A DNA stretch of 64,000 nt from Terana coerulea (Eukaryota > Basidiomycota > Agaricomycetes > Polyporales > Phanerochaetaceae), in the NCBI GenBank assembly GCA_024811115.1, contig JAKOGH010000649.1, positions 248,001 through 312,000 of the forward strand, in the 5' to 3' direction. The position numbers and the translations under genes were made by a program. Position 1 is the first letter of the stretch. The number at the start of each line of letters is the position of its first letter. Below are positions 1-12,184 of this stretch, piece after piece. Under the pieces are notes generated by a model. The model ran no database searches. It was not told the DNA's origin and saw nothing but the letters and a program-made list of their open reading frames with translations.

Positions 1-868
1 GGCACGCAGTCGATTCTCCCTTATCGCCTGAGGCCTCGTAGAAGCCTGCGCAACACTTGTACAGTTCCCGCATTTGTGTGTTACACTTCTCCGGTGAGTA
101 GGTGTTCTTGTTTAGACATGCTTGTAACGAGCAAGCTATGAGAAGAGACAACGTTAGCGATGTATAGCTGTGACGCAAAATGTTAAGCCACTTACCTTGT
201 GCTTGGCAAGCCGGGTCGCTCGAAGGCTTGTCCCGGCGTTGGCTTTTCTGTACCAAATCCGACACTTGAGCTCACCTACTGACGAGGCCATACTTGCGCC
301 AAATTGTAATGTGCAATGCCGTAGTTGTACCGTGGTTGAGAAAGGGTGTGTTGGTTGGAAACGGTGCCGTGTATGTAACACTCCGTCACGGTCGAGTTTG
401 AGTGCGCACTGCGCAACCTGAAACTTAAAGCAGAGCCCTCGTCAGGAAGCGCCAAAGCGGAGTGATGCGCTCAACTCCCGACGAGACCTCCCTTTCGGGA
501 AGTACGACGCATCACAGTGGATTCTTCGCCAGCGCGCTTCGAACGCCCCTTGTGTCGACCCACCACCGCACAGCTCATACTCTGCCCTGCCCTGCCCTCC
601 GTTCCGTTCCCACACCAGCGATTGCCGACATGCACCGCTCTCAGCGAAACCTTGGATGGATTGGCTCCGCTGCGTGCGCGGTTGAAACACCCCGCCTATC
701 GCCTGAAACAGCCCGAGGCTATGTCGGTTAGCGACTAATATTCCTTAATGACAAAGGAGGCGGGTAACTCGCCGCAGCAACCTCCCGGACCCTCTTGCTT
801 TTCCTCCTTCAACTCTCGACTTGACAGCGCTATAAAACTCGCCTTGAAGCTCGCAGCGGTTCTAATCA
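1..868. other. left-edge region without a recognised gene
   Basis: Several overlapping short open frames occur on both strands, but none resembles a known family or joins to a longer frame across plausible introns. The last part is the likely promoter of the membrane protein gene that starts at 869, with a TATA-like box near 831. The first bases could be the tail of a gene lying outside the window, but I see nothing that supports a particular product. Confidence 0.4.
831..837 (+). promoter_or_regulatory. TATA-like box
   Basis: TATAAAA lies 38 bases upstream of the ATG at 869, a typical distance for a short fungal 5' leader. It supports the start chosen for the downstream membrane protein gene. 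Motif match only. Confidence 0.5.
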
Positions 869-2147
869 ATGGTGAGTTCTCAGATTGTTGAAAAATCAAC
901 ACAAGGACTTACAAATGACCTGTAGGCATTATCAGCTGGTGCAACTGCAGCTATTGTTACCATTTCAGTATTGACGCTCCTCGCCCTCGTGACAAGTGGA
1001 GTGCTCTACCGACGACGCAGATATAGGGAACATAGACGACTTGCTACCCGAGAGTTAAACCTCAACTTCGACGCGGAGGACTTGGAGGTTGGGATGGCGA
1101 AAGGTCTGCACACCAGAGCATTGAGTGATGACTCTACTGCCCCCTTGATACACACCAAGGTGGAACGGCTGCCCTCGCCGGAACCAAACATTCGAGGCCA
1201 GAGACAATTACGCGGATACGCAGGCATTTATAGCTTCAAGTGCTAGGAGATCGACTTTGGGACCTCTTCCGAATCCTTATGAGCGGCCTGATGGTCCTTC
1301 CACTCTACCCGTGCTGCCCCAGCTGACACCGTCCGTCAAGGCCCCGAGTCCTCCATCCCAAACTGTCCCGCTCTCCCCATCGTCGCTCACAACCGCTGAG
1401 CACCAGTTCACGAACTTCGTCGCGCAACCTTCCTTCCTCGCGAAGCCTCCCTCATCTCCCTATTCCTCGGCGCGTCGAACGAAAAGTCGCCGCGTAGGTG
1501 CAGACATGCGTACCACGATGCTTACTCGCCTCACATCGACGCGTTCAGCCAAGCGATCTATCTCCGCCGGCGACGCAGACGATGAAGATGATAGTCCAAC
1601 CTCGATCTATTCTCAGTCGTCTGCCGCTCACGACCTTGACTTCCGGGACTTCCTGAAGGACGCTCCACCTGTTCCAGCAATACCCATTCAGTATCAGGAC
1701 CAGTCCTCACAGAACGTCGGATGGAGACCAGAAATGGCTTCCCTTGGTGCAACAGCTTCCGCATCGTCGACATCCTCAGAAGCAAGACTGTCACCGCTCG
1801 AGGAGTCTATCATGTTCCCTCTTCCTGAAGTGGACGAAGAGGAGGTGTTGGATCCCAAGTCACCTAGTACGCAATGGTTTTCGGGACTGTGGACGACCCA
1901 GTCACCCACTTCGACATCCGCCGCGCAGACAACCGTCGGGCGCGAGAATCCACCCGACGTAGTCGAAGTACACTCATCAGAAGTCTCACGTCACCAGCCC
2001 CAGTACAGTATGTCGTCGAGCTCGGACGAAGGGCAGCGTGGCAGCGTGGGTTATCAACTTCCACCAAACTGGAGAGCAGGACAGGGAATGCCGGAGCCAC
2101 AAGTTCATGATTCTTGGGCTAGCAGTTCTCAAAACCGGAGAGAGTGA
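869..2147 (+). CDS. single-pass membrane protein with Ser/Pro-rich cytoplasmic tail
   Basis: The first coding exon is only the ATG (869-871). It is followed at once by a GTGAGT donor, and the 54-nt intron ends in CTGTAG at 925. Splicing gives a protein that opens directly with a hydrophobic stretch of about 25 residues (isoleucine, valine, leucine, alanine), then a stop-transfer cluster of arginines (YRRRRYREHRR). This predicts one membrane helix near the N terminus, with the rest in the cytoplasm. The long tail is rich in Ser, Pro and Thr, with acidic patches such as DADDEDD and EVDEEE. A second intron or frame change must lie between about 1088 and 1203, because the frame used before it differs from the one open from about 1194 to the stop at 2147; several GT/AG pairs fit and I cannot choose. 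No catalytic domain is recognised. Such single-pass proteins with low-complexity tails are common in basidiomycetes, and a sensor or scaffold role is only a guess. Confidence 0.65.
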
Positions 2148-3791
2148 TAGCAGTAGGACACTGACCCGGACAGGTACGTATAAGTCTTCGGATACCTTCC
2201 ATGCGTTACCTTACTCCATGCCATATTTTGGACATTAAACCTGTAGCATAACAAATATCATCCCTCTGTATGCGTAGACATCCTCCTGCGTTTTCTACGT
2301 TCATGTCACGGAATTAGCGCATTTAAAATGTACAGATTCGGAAAGCCTCGGAGTAGGATGGAGGCTCAAAGTGTTCAAGGGACTTCAATATTGATATTGC
2401 GCGTGCACAGCGCGAGCTCGGTACTGGTTTCTTCAGCAGCACATACTAGTTGGGCTGTAGCTGGCCAAAGTATGCATCGGCAGCAGCCAATCGACTTGTG
2501 TGGTCGTGCTTGTCCCTGAAGGTTCCGCTTGCCAAATTCGGATGTAGCGACTTGACCGTTGCTATCATGTACAGATCTCCGTAGGAGAAACTCATCCAAG
2601 TCAAAATTTGGAACCAAGTCAATACCATCTGCCCAGTGCCGAGGACAGCACACATGACTGCGAACAGGGCTCGTGACCGTGGGCAGAAGCCAAAGTTTGG
2701 CATGTTCCTAGGTGCTGTAGTGGCTGTGTTGCAAACACGCTTGCCTCTACGCTATTCCACACCTACCAAATGCACTCACGGCAATTTCTACAGTTTTAAT
2801 AGCCGCTTTTTCTAGCATAGGTGCCTGCCGTTGTTGAACTGCAGGTATGGTCTGTTCCTGCGCTTTCCATTGTAGTACTCACTGCTGATGATTTGCATAG
2901 CCTCGGTCAACCTTTCGAATCTGCTACTATAACCCTATTTGCATTGGCACGCAAAAGCATATAGTTTGGCACTTCTTAATAGTCTAACAATATCTACTGC
3001 CCTATAGCTGTAACTGACGCTAAGTCTGGGTTCAAGCGAGACATTCGAGGTATGTTTTGGTAGTACTGCCATGATATAGATTCAGTTCATGCTTTAGCTA
3101 GGTCTTGCTGGGCTTATTTTCCGAAGATAGGTGCATATCACAGCGTTATCACGGGTGTGTGCTCTTCAAAACAAAAACCTAATAGTTGCGGGGCATGTTT
3201 GTGCCTCTGGTTTCTGAGTTGCCATTACAGTGGGTATATACTATAGACTCAAACTCATATAATGAGCTGATGCCTACTGCAGCTGCCAAATCTGTTTCAA
3301 ATGCCAAACGACAATGAAGGTGGCCTGGATGCAGTGGAGGAGTGCTGACAGGCGCTGGCATCTTGTCTTCCAGAGACAATGGATATCTATCTGCTCTGTT
3401 CAGGCCTGTGAACACATTAATGGATTGCTTTATAGCCACATCTGTCACATCGCATCACAATGAGGCAATGCAATGCTATTGAAGGTTGCTGTCCATTTCC
3501 CCTGCTTAAAAATCCTGACATGGCATTGTAAGCTCTTCATAATCTTACGAACATGTGTCGCCTTCACTTTGAGCAACAGAGAAAGCTAGTAGACTGCGAT
3601 GAGTATATCAAGCTCAATCAAAATGCACTTACTCTTTGTCCTTTGGATATCTTGGCCTGTTACGGACAGACTTGTTTTTTTATTTGAATGATTAGTAATA
3701 CAGACTCGGCTCACACTCTATGACTCACTTTGCCTTATGCCCTATGACTCATCTATTGTAGCGTACCCTACACTTTACTCTGGCTCATTTA
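2148..3791. other. AT-rich region, no confident gene
   Basis: No long open frame and no consistent exon chain is present. A minus-strand frame at 2446-2703 encodes a moderately hydrophobic peptide of about 85 residues that could be a remnant of a multi-span membrane protein, but the match is too weak to name. Compared with the gene-rich part of the window the stretch is AT-rich and, by eye, poor in CpG, as is the retrotransposon to its right. I read it as degenerate repeat-derived DNA. Confidence 0.4.
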
Positions 3792-3792
3792 C

Positions 3793-4224
3793 TAGTCCAA
3801 CACTAGTGTTGCAGACAGACACATACATAGTATTATTTTTCATTTTCCTTGCATTTATTTAGCACAGAGACAAGGCTTGGTAGTAGCCCTAGAGCCTTGA
3901 ACTTCATTCTGATGATCCCAGCACTTAGCGCTCAAATGCAGCTCAATTCTTCTCATGCTCTCAGACACTTAGCACTCTGGACTCACTTGCCTTGCTCTTC
4001 ATCTCAACCTCTTGGTCATTGGGGACAAGGTATGTATTCTATAGATTGTACATTGTAGCAATGCTAACTTGGTCATTGGGGACAAGTATTGGCATCTGCC
4101 TGCTTGTTCTGTGAGGTCTACTAAGAGTTGGCCTCATCGCCCTCCTTGTATGTATTCTATCATCTATTCCATATCTGTTCTGATCTACTTGTTCTGGTTA
4201 CCCGTTAAGCTTGTCTCCACAACA
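3793..4224 (+). repeat. LTR-like copy A (plus orientation)
   Basis: This roughly 430-bp segment lies directly upstream of the gag-pol remnant. It is closely similar, by eye along most of its length, to the reverse complement of 8532-8956. Shared landmarks are a CAGACAGACA start region, a stretch around 3900-3990, two copies of a TTGGTCATTGGGGACAAG-type motif (near 4012 and 4067), and an end around TTGTCTCCACAACA. The two copies are inverted relative to each other, which is not how the LTRs of one intact element lie. The left border is approximate, because copy A does not keep a clean TG terminus. Confidence 0.7.
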
Positions 4225-7200
4225 ACTAGTACAAATATGTAGTATGCACTCCCACACCTTAACCTTGTACAGTAGTATAAAGATCAGCCAGTCAAGACCC
4301 AGTAGCTTTAACTGCGATCTTCTTGTTTATTCAACATCAATATCTCTAGTCAGTCTCTGCGTGCTAGAGGAAAACCTCTGTAATAGCCTTCAGAGTTGTA
4401 TTGAGTGTTCAACTCATTACGCAATGACTTTTAGTCAAAACATTAGATCGCAGTTTCGAATCAACTAACTCTTTTGAGTCTAAGTCACACAGAACCCACC
4501 AAACAGACCTACTACTTAACTAGTTATTCCAAAACTTCAACTCTGGTCCTTTTGCAAGGACAGAGCTCACAAACCTATTATGGCAGATGCCAACGGAACT
4601 GTGTATATGCTCCTGTACACACTAATTCTACTTGAAGTCAGGAGTAGATGTCAACTTTGCAACAGACACAGGAACTTTAAGGTTCTGTGACAAAAACCCC
4701 TGCAAGAACCGAAACACCTCTGATAAAAACCCATTTGACCCACCGAGGGATACAAACCATGTACAAAAGGCCAACACAAAGCCAACCAATGAACCATCTC
4801 ATCATCCATAGCTGACTCCAACCCACCAGAACCTATTGATTCCCAATACATTGCTAACCAGATAGATAAACCTTTCACCATCTTTATCAACCAAATTGAA
4901 GTATTATTCGAACTTTTTCTTGAGTGTCTAGACAAGCAAATCAAATTCTACACTCTAACACAACACTTCAACAAACATTTCACTAAACTATATGGAGCGG
5001 AAGTCGTAAGGAAACATGAAATGGCACAAAATCTGGAAGCAAAGATGGACAGGAAGTTTGTGAATGTAGATCAAGAGGATAAAAGACATCAAGGCTGCAA
5101 TCACGGCCCATTCCACTATAACCAGCTCTAACATAAAGAAATCCTCTAAAGTAACCAAATTAAAGGCCCCAAATGAGTTCAATGGCTTTGAAAAACACAT
5201 CAAAGAGTTTAAAAGGGTGCCAGCTTTACTTTGAAGCTTATCCCACCAATTTTGCCATCAAGAAGGAGAAAATCATTTTGCCCTCTCCTACATGACGAAA
5301 GGATCTGCCAAGTCCTGGGCAGACCTGAAGCTCGACGAATATGGCGATAAAGGGTACTCCACCACTCTTATCGAACTTTTGGCTCGATTTTGACAAAATC
5401 TTTGGCCATCCCAATGACACCTCAAACATTTTGGAAAAGATTGAACATTTCAAGAATAGAACCGAACAAGACAAGAAAGACACTGTCAGGAAAACAGTGA
5501 TCAAATTTAAACACCTTGCACTACAGCTAAAAGGCAGCAATACCAACACTCAGCTTATTCAGAGCTTCAAAAGTGCATCTCCATTGATATGAAGAACCAA
5601 ATCTGCCTTAGCTCTATGGTGAAACCTACTAAGCTGTCAGAATAGTACGACTCAGTGATTGAATTTATTGAAAATGACAACAATGAAGACGACAAGCATC
5701 ACTAATCACGTAAGTTCAAAGACAAAGACAAAGAATGCAATGGATGTAAACGTGATTAAAACAAAGAGGAAAGGCAAGAGGTCAAGAAGAAGGGCCTATA
5801 TTATAACTGTAGAGGTAAGGGTCACCTTGCTAAGGACTGTCTAATAAAGAAGAAGAAATCCTTCAACAAAGACAATGGAAAGAAGCCAAAGCCTCGCATC
5901 ACAGTGCGTTGGGCCACCATTACCACAAACAACAACTCTGATAAGGAGAAGTCTGAGAATTCTGATAAGAAAGACAGGAACAGAGAAATGATCATCCGCG
6001 AACTTCATCAGCTCACTTTTTAAAAAGCAGCACAAGAACCTCGTCAAGGGTCTCAAAAGGATTTTTCTTAAAAGAAGACTGCCTTGACGTCAGCTCCTGT
6101 TTGCATCTCTACCTACTCTGTACTTATAGCTGAAATGAATGCAATGTCTATGCACATCCCTATAATGTTGAAAGGAGAGAGAATTGTTGAAACACTTGTC
6201 CTAGTAGACTCTGGATTGGGAGGAACCTTCATATCTGAAAAATTAGTGAAGAAACTCAAACTTGAACAAACTATAGCAGTGTTCAATGTCAACAGTACCC
6301 TAAACTGCCAAGGACACATCACACGAAGTTAAAATATCTATAACAGCTAGAGGCCATACCATTCAAACAAACTTCCTTGTCACAAACCTAGGCAGAGAGA
6401 AAGTCATTCTTGGCATCACCTAGCTTAAGGAAAGAAACTCTGTCATTAATTGGAAGGATAGACGCTTCAGTTTGGAAAATGAGTATCGGTAGAGGTACTA
6501 CCAGACAACGACAATCAAAAGGACCAACAGACTGTCACTAGAAGACCCTGAAATTCTGCGACCAGCCGACGAACCCATGATCAACTTTACCAATCTGCAA
6601 GCAGTTAACCTTATGACACCTGGAGAATTAGAGGAAGGAGACACCCTATACTCCTATATTCCAAGGAGAAAGTTAACTCACAGCAGTAACTTGGACTGAA
6701 GATATGGATCCTATAGCAATGCGAGCACTATAGATCAACGCTAAAGTTAACTTGGCAATGGAATTCGCATGAAAGCCAATACTCAGACCACAACTAAAGT
6801 ATCAGAGAAGTACTGAGAGTACGTGTCAGTATTTGAAAAGAAGGCTTTAGAACAATTTCTGGAATCCCGTCCATACAACCACGCCATCGACCAGCAAGAA
6901 AGACTTTATATTGAAAGATTGCAAAGTATACCTACTGTCACCCTTGAAATAGGAAAAACTCAAGGAGTTCTTAGAGGGGAACCTTTGAAAGGGATACATT
7001 TGACTATCAAAATCCCTCCTGGCATCCCTATTCTTCTTTGTAAGCAAGAAGGACGGCTCGCTAAGGCTTTGCCAAGACTACTCAGTGCTTCAATAAAGAA
7101 ATAGTCAAGAACACCTGTCCTCTACACCTCATTGGCAAACTCATTGATAAACTCCAAGGATCTATAATATTCACTAAGCTCAATCTTAGAGCCAAGTACA

Positions 7201-8430
7201 ACAATATCAGGATTAAAAATGGTAATCAATGGAAAAGAGCGTTCAAGACTAACCAAGGATTATTCAAACCCATACTTATGTTCTTCAGCATGTGCAACTC
7301 ACTGGCAACATTCCAGGCAATGATGAACCACATTTTTGTGACAAAGTTGATGAAGGATGGTTGACTATCTACATGGACAACATAATGCTCTATTCTAAAG
7401 ATACCAAACAATATATGGAACGAACGAAACAAGTGATTGAAGAAACTCGATGATAACAATCTCTATTGCAAACTTGAAAAATGTGCATTCAATGTCAAAG
7501 AAGTAGATTTCCTTTAGGTAATTATCTAGCACAATTAAAGTTCTTATGAATTAGGCGAAAATCCAAGGAATAATTGACTGGCCAGCATCTACTATGGTTA
7601 AGCAAATGTAAGCATTCCTCGGATTCGGCAACTTCTACAAACAATTCATCAGTCATTTCTCTGACCTGCCATAATCCCTGAATGAGCTTACGTGAAAAGG
7701 AAGTAGCTTGGAATTGGTCAATGGAATGCCAAGAAGCATTTGAAAAATTGAAACAACGGTTCATGTCTTCACCAGTCCTCATCATGCCCAACACTTCCAA
7801 ACCCTTCCTCATTGAATCAGATGCTTCCAAATTTGCAACTGGAGGGGTGCTAAGACAGCAAGACAAAAACAGAGATTGGGACCCTGTAGCATACTTGTCA
7901 AAAAGCTTTAATCAACCGGAACAGAACTACAAAATCTATGATTGCAAACTATTTAGAATAGTACGAGCACTTGAGGAATGGAAGCACTACATCCATGGGC
8001 TACCTCACCCAGTACAAGTACTCACTGATCATAAAATCTCACGTACTTCCAGTCCGCTTGTCAATTAAACAGGAGACAGGCATGTTGGAAGTTATTCCTC
8101 TCAGACTTTGACATGAAACTCGAGTACTGCAAAGGTCCTACACTAGTGCAGTCGGATACAATATTATGTTTAGAACATCTTAACGACTCAGATCACAACA
8201 ATAAGAACTAAAACCCTTCTCCTAGACAAGCTGTTTGCAAACGTAATAGTCCTTCTTTGATCACTTATTCACCAATATCTATTGGTCTCAAAGACATCCA
8301 AAGCACAATTACCACTGACTACATTATGGGAGACTGAATTCGAATAGAATTAGGAGATAATGAATACAGCTTCAAAGCGATGGAAGTAGCAGAAGGAAGA
8401 CAGAAAACTCTTGGACGCACAAATAAGACA
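4225..8430 (+). mobile_element. degenerate Ty3/gypsy LTR retrotransposon (gag-pol remnant)
   Basis: Reading with interruptions along the plus strand gives, in order: gag-like sequence (about 4640-5640), a CCHC zinc knuckle near 5790-5840, a retropepsin-like protease with a DSG motif (near 6205-6225), reverse transcriptase (about 7120-7400) and an RNase H-like domain (7682-8110). The frame is broken many times by stops and small shifts. Key residues are lost: the first cysteine of the zinc knuckle is tyrosine, and the RT catalytic motif reads YMDN instead of YMDD, with an upstream LDLR-type motif reading LNLR. Each of these fits a G-to-A change. No integrase is visible: recognisable pol ends near 8200, and sequence belonging to the oppositely oriented LTR copy begins within about 250 bases. 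The element is dead and truncated. Family assignment rests on domain order and the RT/RNase H pattern. Confidence 0.85.
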
Positions 8431-8531
8431 AACTGGACCATATAGAACGGGTTACTTATGTTTAACGGCAAATGCTACGTGATTTAGCAACAAAGATCTC
8501 CAAACTGACATTGTTAACCTATACCACCAAG

Positions 8532-8956
8532 TGTCGCGAAGACAAGCTCGACGCGTAACCAGCACAAGTGGATCGGAGGAGATGAAGAATGGATGATAAC
8601 ACAAGTACAAGGAGGGCGACGAAGGCCAACTCTTAGTAGACCTCAGAACAGACAGGTGCCAATACTTGTCCCCAATGACCAAGTTAGTATTGCTACTATG
8701 TACAGTGTATCGAATACATACCTTATCCCCAATGACCAAAAGGTCGAGATGAGGGACAAGGCTAGAGAGTCCAGAGTGCTAAGTGTCCGAGAATGTGGGA
8801 AGAATTGAGCCGCATTTGGGCGCTAAGCGCCGGGATCATCGGAATGAAGTCCAGAGGCTCTGAGGCTGCTACTAAGCTGTGTATCTGTGCTAAACAAATG
8901 CGAGAAAATGAAAAAATAATATTACATATGCGTGTCTGTCTGCGACAGTTGGTACA
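8532..8956 (-). repeat. LTR-like copy B (minus orientation)
   Basis: On the minus strand this 425-bp unit starts TGTACC (8956) and ends GCGACA (8532), the TG...CA pattern of an LTR. It matches copy A (3793-4224) in reverse complement. Immediately after it, on the minus strand (8531 downward), comes CTTGGTGGTATAGG, which looks like the primer-binding region that follows a 5' LTR. So this copy appears to be the 5' LTR of a second, minus-oriented element whose body is missing, meeting the plus-oriented element near 8430-8460. Confidence 0.7.
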
Positions 8957-9167
8957 CACGTAAGTGGGTTGAGAGTTGTAAGAGTCCTATTATGTATGGT
9001 GCAGAGAGCTGCCTTATATACAATACAGGGTGGCTGTACTACAAATAGACACAAATAGATACCAGGACAATAAACAATAGGGATTGCTATGGTGGAACCT
9101 GGTAGAACAATAGAGAAGATGTGAGCAGAGCGCTTACGGCGTCTATCTGACTCAACACTGGTAGCTA
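8957..9167. other. promoter-like AT-rich segment next to LTR copy B
   Basis: Read on the minus strand this segment carries TGTATATAAGG near 9009-9019 followed by a pyrimidine-rich stretch, which resembles the TATA region of an LTR or a fungal promoter. It does not match the flank of LTR copy A. It could be part of another element or a remnant promoter. No coding signal is seen. Confidence 0.3.
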
Positions 9168-9950
9168 TTGCCTGATGACAGTGTGCTGGGTAGCGTAGCT
9201 GCCATGAACGCCCAAAGTGTATCCAGGACATTAGCTCTCCGTGACGGCCTGTCCGACAACCAGGAGCTATGGATCATCACTCTTGTTGTCGTCCTTCTAG
9301 TGAGCAGCTTTCTAGAAGTCCTTGTGTATTATTGTATTCGCCGAAGGTGTATCCGAGCAAACATGCTGGCTCATGCCGCTATCCAACACGTACCTTCATC
9401 ACAATTCAGCGCACAAACGAGCTCATAAGAGACTTAACTCAACACAAATGATGGTGTGCTAACGCAGCATTGTAGTAGAGCGGAGCTGCTGCCACAGCAA
9501 CCTGCGGGATATGACCATACAGAGACAAGACCTTGATCAACGGGATGTTACAACGGAAGGGCTTGTCCTGGTGCGCTGGCTCGGTAGTGCATTGCTTACG
9601 GAATTTGGCCATACTCATTGTGCTTGTTTGTCAGTTTACCATACCGCATGCTCCTTCTTTAGCTGAGTCCTCTAAAGCATCCACATGGCCTCTCCAATAT
9701 GTTGTACCAGCACCAAAACCACCAAACTCAGAGCCACTGGAAACCAAGATTCAGTCTCTGTGACAGCAGTTGCAGCATCTTGAAGCTCAGCACAAGGCCA
9801 CGCCAGCGAATCACGAGCTCCTGCAATAAGTGGTGGCTCTGCGAGCAGAGGTTGATGAGCTGCGAATAGGCGAGACAAGGATTTGGAGCCATTGCCAGCA
9901 TATTCAGCAAATCCTTGAGTATGTCGTCTTGTGGAGTGGCAATTTACCAA
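9168..9950 (+). pseudogene. decayed membrane/coiled-coil protein, paralogue of the gene at 34.0-34.8 kb
   Basis: The first part (9168-9428) encodes a short leader with LALRDGLS, one hydrophobic helix of about 22 residues and a basic CIRRRC stop-transfer. It resembles the LAVRDDDS-helix-HRR start of the gene at 34.0-34.8 kb. The second part (about 9660-9900) reads as a coiled coil (LETKIQSL, then QQLQHLEAQ, then VVALRAEVDELR). It aligns with LESEIAALREQLQQM and VADLRTEVEELR of that gene, but two in-frame stops interrupt it: TGA near 9762 where the relative has an arginine codon, and TAA near 9828 where it has glutamine. Both fit single C-to-T transitions. A functional product is unlikely. The linking part (9430-9660) is too decayed to place exons. 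Confidence 0.65.
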
Positions 9951-12184
9951 AACTAAATTCCTTTCAGCGCACCACAGTGTATGAGCGCAGGTATATACGT
10001 CAGGTACTACGCGCGATTTACTTTGAGATTTGGTCTACTGCTGTACTGATGCCTGGCAGGAAGCAGCGGCTGGGACTGCTGCCAACATCCCTGAACCCCT
10101 ACATTCCACTTGATACTGTTTTCTTGTGTCCAACCACGACTTGTTCCAAATAATTGTACTGGCCGGCACATATATTGTATGGTCTTGGTCATGACATTTC
10201 AGACTCAAATCTTGAGTCTCGCCGATCCGTCCACGTCTCAAAAGCTGCAGCACAGCTTGAGCTGCGCATGCTTTACCTGCCAGCACATATGACAGAGTGA
10301 TGAGAATTGGTGTAGAGAAAATATCCAAGTTCCACCCTTCCATCGATGTCAATGTCAGAGCGCAAGCAGAAAGCAAGCGCCCACTAGAGTGCACCCTTCG
10401 GAGCATCTGCATCCTTAGCCTCTTCATTCATTGTGCAACCTTCAGGCACTCTAAATCGTTGTTGGTGAGTTTTGGCTGCACATTTCGCTTGCTTCTGGGA
10501 TGATAATTCAGTACTCTTAGATACTCCTGGGATTATGTATGGAGAGGGGCTGACACCGCTGCTATATATATCAGACTTGAAGAACAGTGTTTGATTACTC
10601 GTATCGCTGGTACCAGTGCTACAAATTTCCCTCAGCGCTAGTCCACAGCGCTTAGAGTGTAACATCAAATCACGGGACATGTCATTAAGTTGTCACACAG
10701 CATTACAAGATGCTAGATCAGTTTGCCATGTGCTTGTCGCATGGACATCAGGGATATGCCTTATACGGATGTAGGATCCAGGACTCTGGTCTGGAACTGT
10801 TCTGGACTATGACCTCAGTATGATGTCAGTATGACATCATGGACTGGTAGTGTACAGTAGCTCAATTAGGACATCTAGATAGTGTTGATGTTAGCATGAT
10901 AGCTAGGTCAGATTTGATAAGGGAGTTAGAGCAGTGGTATGCTCTGGAGCCTTAGTCAGACATCACCTGACTGTATCAGTCAGCATATGGTATTGGAGGT
11001 CTTAGATAGTGTCTGGGGTCCCTCTACACATGTATATAAGGAGGCTGGTCTGTGGGCTAAACTCCCAGACTCAACAACATCGTTGATTCATATCCACTCT
11101 ACTAGCTCTACTCAAGTCCCTCTGCTTCCTCCACTTCTTTCAAGTCATCCCAGCAGGTGAGTATTGTGGTTTTGTGATACCAGGCCTCGAAAAGAACGTG
11201 ATCAGACGGATTCAACATACCATCCTCCAACGAAGTGGTCGACACAGAATCAAAATGATCTCATATCCCTGCCGTTGCACCGGGCTCCTGTGTAGATGAG
11301 ATGGTCACACTATGATACGTCTGTATACAGCGTGGATTCCACCCAATTTCCTATATTTTAGGAGAAATTTGTACTCGTAGCTGTTCTTGACCTCAGATAT
11401 GTGTTTATTCTCTCCTGCTAACTGAGGGCGCTGTTTCCAATCGCTTAAACTTTGTGAGAACTGGCACTCTAAACACCTGGATTGTCATTACCTTGAATGT
11501 CGTACTCACTCCAGGTATCCGTGGTGACCAGTTTTGATTCTCAGTGCTCAATACATCAATTGCAAATATTTGGGGCTCGTCGAGAGCTGCAGAGGAGGCC
11601 ATGAACGTATGAATCTGAAGACAGAGCGCATGATACCAGTAATCTATTCGCTATCTGGGTGTTATCTTGCTAGATTACGAGCAGACGCTCGTGTGGACCC
11701 CTGATACTTGAGCGAGCACCCGAGCATGGGTTGTTGTCAGCGCTTGCTTGCCTGCACCCCCCTGGGCTTACCGCCCGGCGCGGTGCTTCCGTTCAAATGT
11801 CGAACACGCCTTGCCGAATTCAGCTGTCGAATCCAAGTCGAATCCCGATGTCAACGATATGAACTTGGTCAAGCAATCTTTGAAACATACTGGTACACTC
11901 CGATCTAAGGCCTTAGCCAAAGTACACCCTGATGCTGAAGGCTAGCTGCTATTCATGTGGTGCATGTCTTCGTAAAACTCAAGGGCTCGACGCGCGTCTT
12001 CCAGTACAGCCATTTATAGAAGGCAAAGGCTTGGTGGCGTTCTTAGAGATCAGCATGCGCGGCCGAGACACGTTTACACACAACACACGTTGCATAGAAT
12101 GAGAGAACAGAAAACAAATCGATAAGAAACGGCTCTCACAGTCAATATGCATTCAATTTGCACATTCGCGAACCAAGAAACACT
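9951..12184. other. repeat-like region without a confident gene
   Basis: Short frames on both strands (for example minus 10035-10427 and minus 11405-11602) have no recognisable domain and do not join into a longer product. A possible solo LTR lies at about 10798-11155 and is listed separately. From 11160 to 12184 I see only promoter- or UTR-like sequence next to the zinc-finger gene, which ends at 12185. Confidence 0.4.
10798..11155 (+). repeat. possible solo LTR
   Basis: The segment begins TGTTCTGG and ends near CCCAGCA. It carries a TATA box (ATGTATATAAGG at about 11030-11041) and then a pyrimidine-rich stretch, an arrangement typical of fungal LTRs. It has no coding capacity. No convincing target-site duplication is visible (GGAAC before, GGTGA after), so it could also be an orphan promoter or one end of a larger element. 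Confidence 0.3.

Noticed and set aside
2446..2703. A minus-strand membrane-protein remnant
   Set aside because: A single moderately hydrophobic 85-residue frame with no family motif, no splice partners and no ATG context. Noted only inside the region description.
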